Shown here: one piece after another, positions 4,758-5,696 of the stretch | Position numbering within the stretch: position 1 is the first letter of the stretch | Layout of the letters: every line of letters starts with the position of its first letter | Source: Methanobacterium sp. | GTDB lineage: Archaea; Methanobacteriota; Methanobacteria; Methanobacteriales; Methanobacteriaceae | Reading direction: 5' to 3' | Assembly (NCBI GenBank): GCA_021372715.1 | Contig: JAJFTX010000019.1 | Location: 1-5,696, forward strand | Length of the DNA stretch: 5,696 bases | Translations under genes and position numbers: made by a program | Notes under the pieces: model-generated | The model's input: the letters and a program-made list of their open reading frames with translations, nothing else | Databases searched by the model: none | Told to the model about the DNA's origin: nothing

Positions 4758-5696
4758 TTATTTGAAACTGGCCTTATTTTCGAATATTCTCTCGAATATC
4801 TCTGGAGTGTATTGTCTCTGTAGTACCACTAAGATATGTCTTTCCAGTGCCTGTTCTATTATATCCTCGGTGATGCGGTCTTCTCCCTTCATAACCCGTA
4901 TTGCCTGTGCAATCTGGGCTATGTCACGGGCATGGGCAAATGTGGGTTTTAAACGTTCCCCTCCCTCAGTGCTAGGGGTGTATACCAATCTGAATCTTTC
5001 AATACCTGCTTCATCATATTCTTCACCTAACTCATCCAGATTTTTAATGAACACCTCTACAATTTCATCTATGGTGGGTTTGCCCAGTTGAATATGTATG
5101 GGTGCTCTTCGCAGGTGTGCTTCATCTATGATGCTGATATCCAGGTTAGTGGATAATGCAGGTATGAAATGGGAATGAACCACTACTGGTGATCCTTTAA
5201 TGTATATCACATCTCTCTTGTTTTCCAGTGGTACGATGAGCCTGTTGAGCAACGCGTTGGGATCTTCCCTCTGCCGGCCCAGATCATCCAGTAGAAGTAC
5301 ACCACCATTGGCTTTAATTATAGGGGAAGTGTCATATACTCCTCTATTGGGGTTGAAGGTGGTATCTAATTTCTCGGTGGAGAGTTCTGATCCAGTAAAT
5401 ACGAAGGGGGCGTATATTTTAACCCATCGGGGATCTTCTGGTTGTTCTGGTCTTAATTTATGGAAATCTGGATCGAAGAGTTGTATGATATTCTCGTTGA
5501 ATTCCACGAATTTAGGCATGATCAGGGGAGGTAATAACTCTGACATCTTACTGGTGAGGAAGGTTTTACCTGTTCCGGGAGGTCCGTATATGAAGAATCC
5601 CTTACCACCTATAGCTGCCTCCACCAGAATTTCTTTAGCCATATCCACCCCTATAACATCTTTAAAAGCGTTTTTTATTACTTCTTCGGGGATGTA
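4758..5696 (-). CDS. MoxR-like AAA+ ATPase, N-terminus beyond the window
   Basis: Reading from the right edge gives 312 residues to the TAA at 4758, in frame and without a start. The residues before the internal GTG at 5648 (YIPEEVIKNAFKDVIG) fit the helix that normally precedes Walker A, so the gene clearly begins outside the window. Visible motifs, by residue from the edge: Walker A GPPGTGKT at 38-45; Walker B VLLLDD at 133-138, with Asp in place of the usual final Glu; sensor 1 Asn in STNLD near 184; a candidate arginine finger in HLRRAP near 196-197; and a sensor-2 Arg in FAHARD near 257, within a C-terminal helical lid. The segment LLLDDLGRQREDPNALLNRLIVPLE resembles AAA+ ATPases described as chaperone-like and linked to Flp/type IV pilus gene clusters in bacteria. 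That comparison is from memory, and no pilus gene is seen here. It probably remodels a partner protein with ATP in the cytosol; the substrate is unknown. Only weak T5 tracts follow the stop. Confidence 0.93.
   Translation of the reverse strand, partial: YIPEEVIKNAFKDVIGVDMAKEILVEAAIGGKGFFIYGPPGTGKTFLTSKMSELLPPLIMPKFVEFNENIIQLFDPDFHKLRPEQPEDPRWVKIYAPFVFTGSELSTEKLDTTFNPNRGVYDTSPIIKANGGVLLLDDLGRQREDPNALLNRLIVPLENKRDVIYIKGSPVVVHSHFIPALSTNLDISIIDEAHLRRAPIHIQLGKPTIDEIVEVFIKNLDELGEEYDEAGIERFRLVYTPSTEGGERLKPTFAHARDIAQIAQAIRVMKGEDRITEDIIEQALERHILVVLQRQYTPEIFERIFENKASFK

Noticed and set aside
4681..5091. Plus-strand 136-residue open frame at the ATPase 3' end
   Set aside because: Most of it is antisense to the ATPase C-terminal lid, and the first part is AT-rich spacer translated into Lys/Ile/Phe-rich sequence.
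5646..5648. GTG at 5648 as start of the AAA+ ATPase
   Set aside because: The in-frame sequence continues upstream to the edge as convincing coding sequence (YIPEEVIKNAFKDVIG), so this GTG is an internal Val codon.
1968..5696. ATPase, HEAT gene and purA as one operon
   Set aside because: Spacers of 253 and 113 bp, T-tracts after the genes, and a strong separate promoter before purA argue for separate transcription, although some read-through cannot be excluded.

Overview
The window looks like chromosomal DNA of a methanogenic archaeon, most likely a Methanobacterium or a close relative. The evidence is: a short archaeal-type PurA (340 residues against about 430 in bacteria); box A promoters (BRE plus TATA) rather than -35/-10 promoters; oligo-T terminators; a tRNA-Gln with the A1-U72 pair and no encoded CCA; and a PAS-rich sensor of a style common in these methanogens. 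Spacers are very AT-rich, while genes are moderately AT-rich. The genus is an inference; no 16S or other marker gene is present.

Layout, left to right. A sensor protein with at least three PAS domains occupies 1-1282 (minus strand) and runs off the left edge. A 283-bp AT-rich divergent spacer follows, then a tRNA-Gln(CUG) on the plus strand at 1566-1637 with its own strong box A promoter. The tRNA converges, with a 5-nt gap, on a small lysine/glutamate-rich protein of 74 residues (1643-1867, minus). Next on the minus strand come purA (1968-2990), a 14-repeat HEAT protein (3104-4504), and a MoxR-like AAA+ ATPase (4758-5696) whose N-terminus lies beyond the right edge.

All five protein genes are on the minus strand, but they do not look like one operon. 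The gaps are 253 bp (ATPase to HEAT), 113 bp (HEAT to purA), 100 bp (purA to the small gene) and 360 bp (small gene to the PAS gene, with the tRNA inside). Several gaps hold T-tracts followed by a candidate TATA box. The genes cover housekeeping (AMP synthesis, tRNA), sensing, and scaffold or ATPase-remodelling roles, with no obvious shared pathway. I see no mobile element, CRISPR array or defence system, and no convincing evidence of a new multi-gene system. The points most worth a second look are the tRNA terminator that doubles as the lysine tail of the convergent gene, the weak anticodon stem of the tRNA, the poorly supported start of the HEAT gene, and the unrecognised 74-residue protein.
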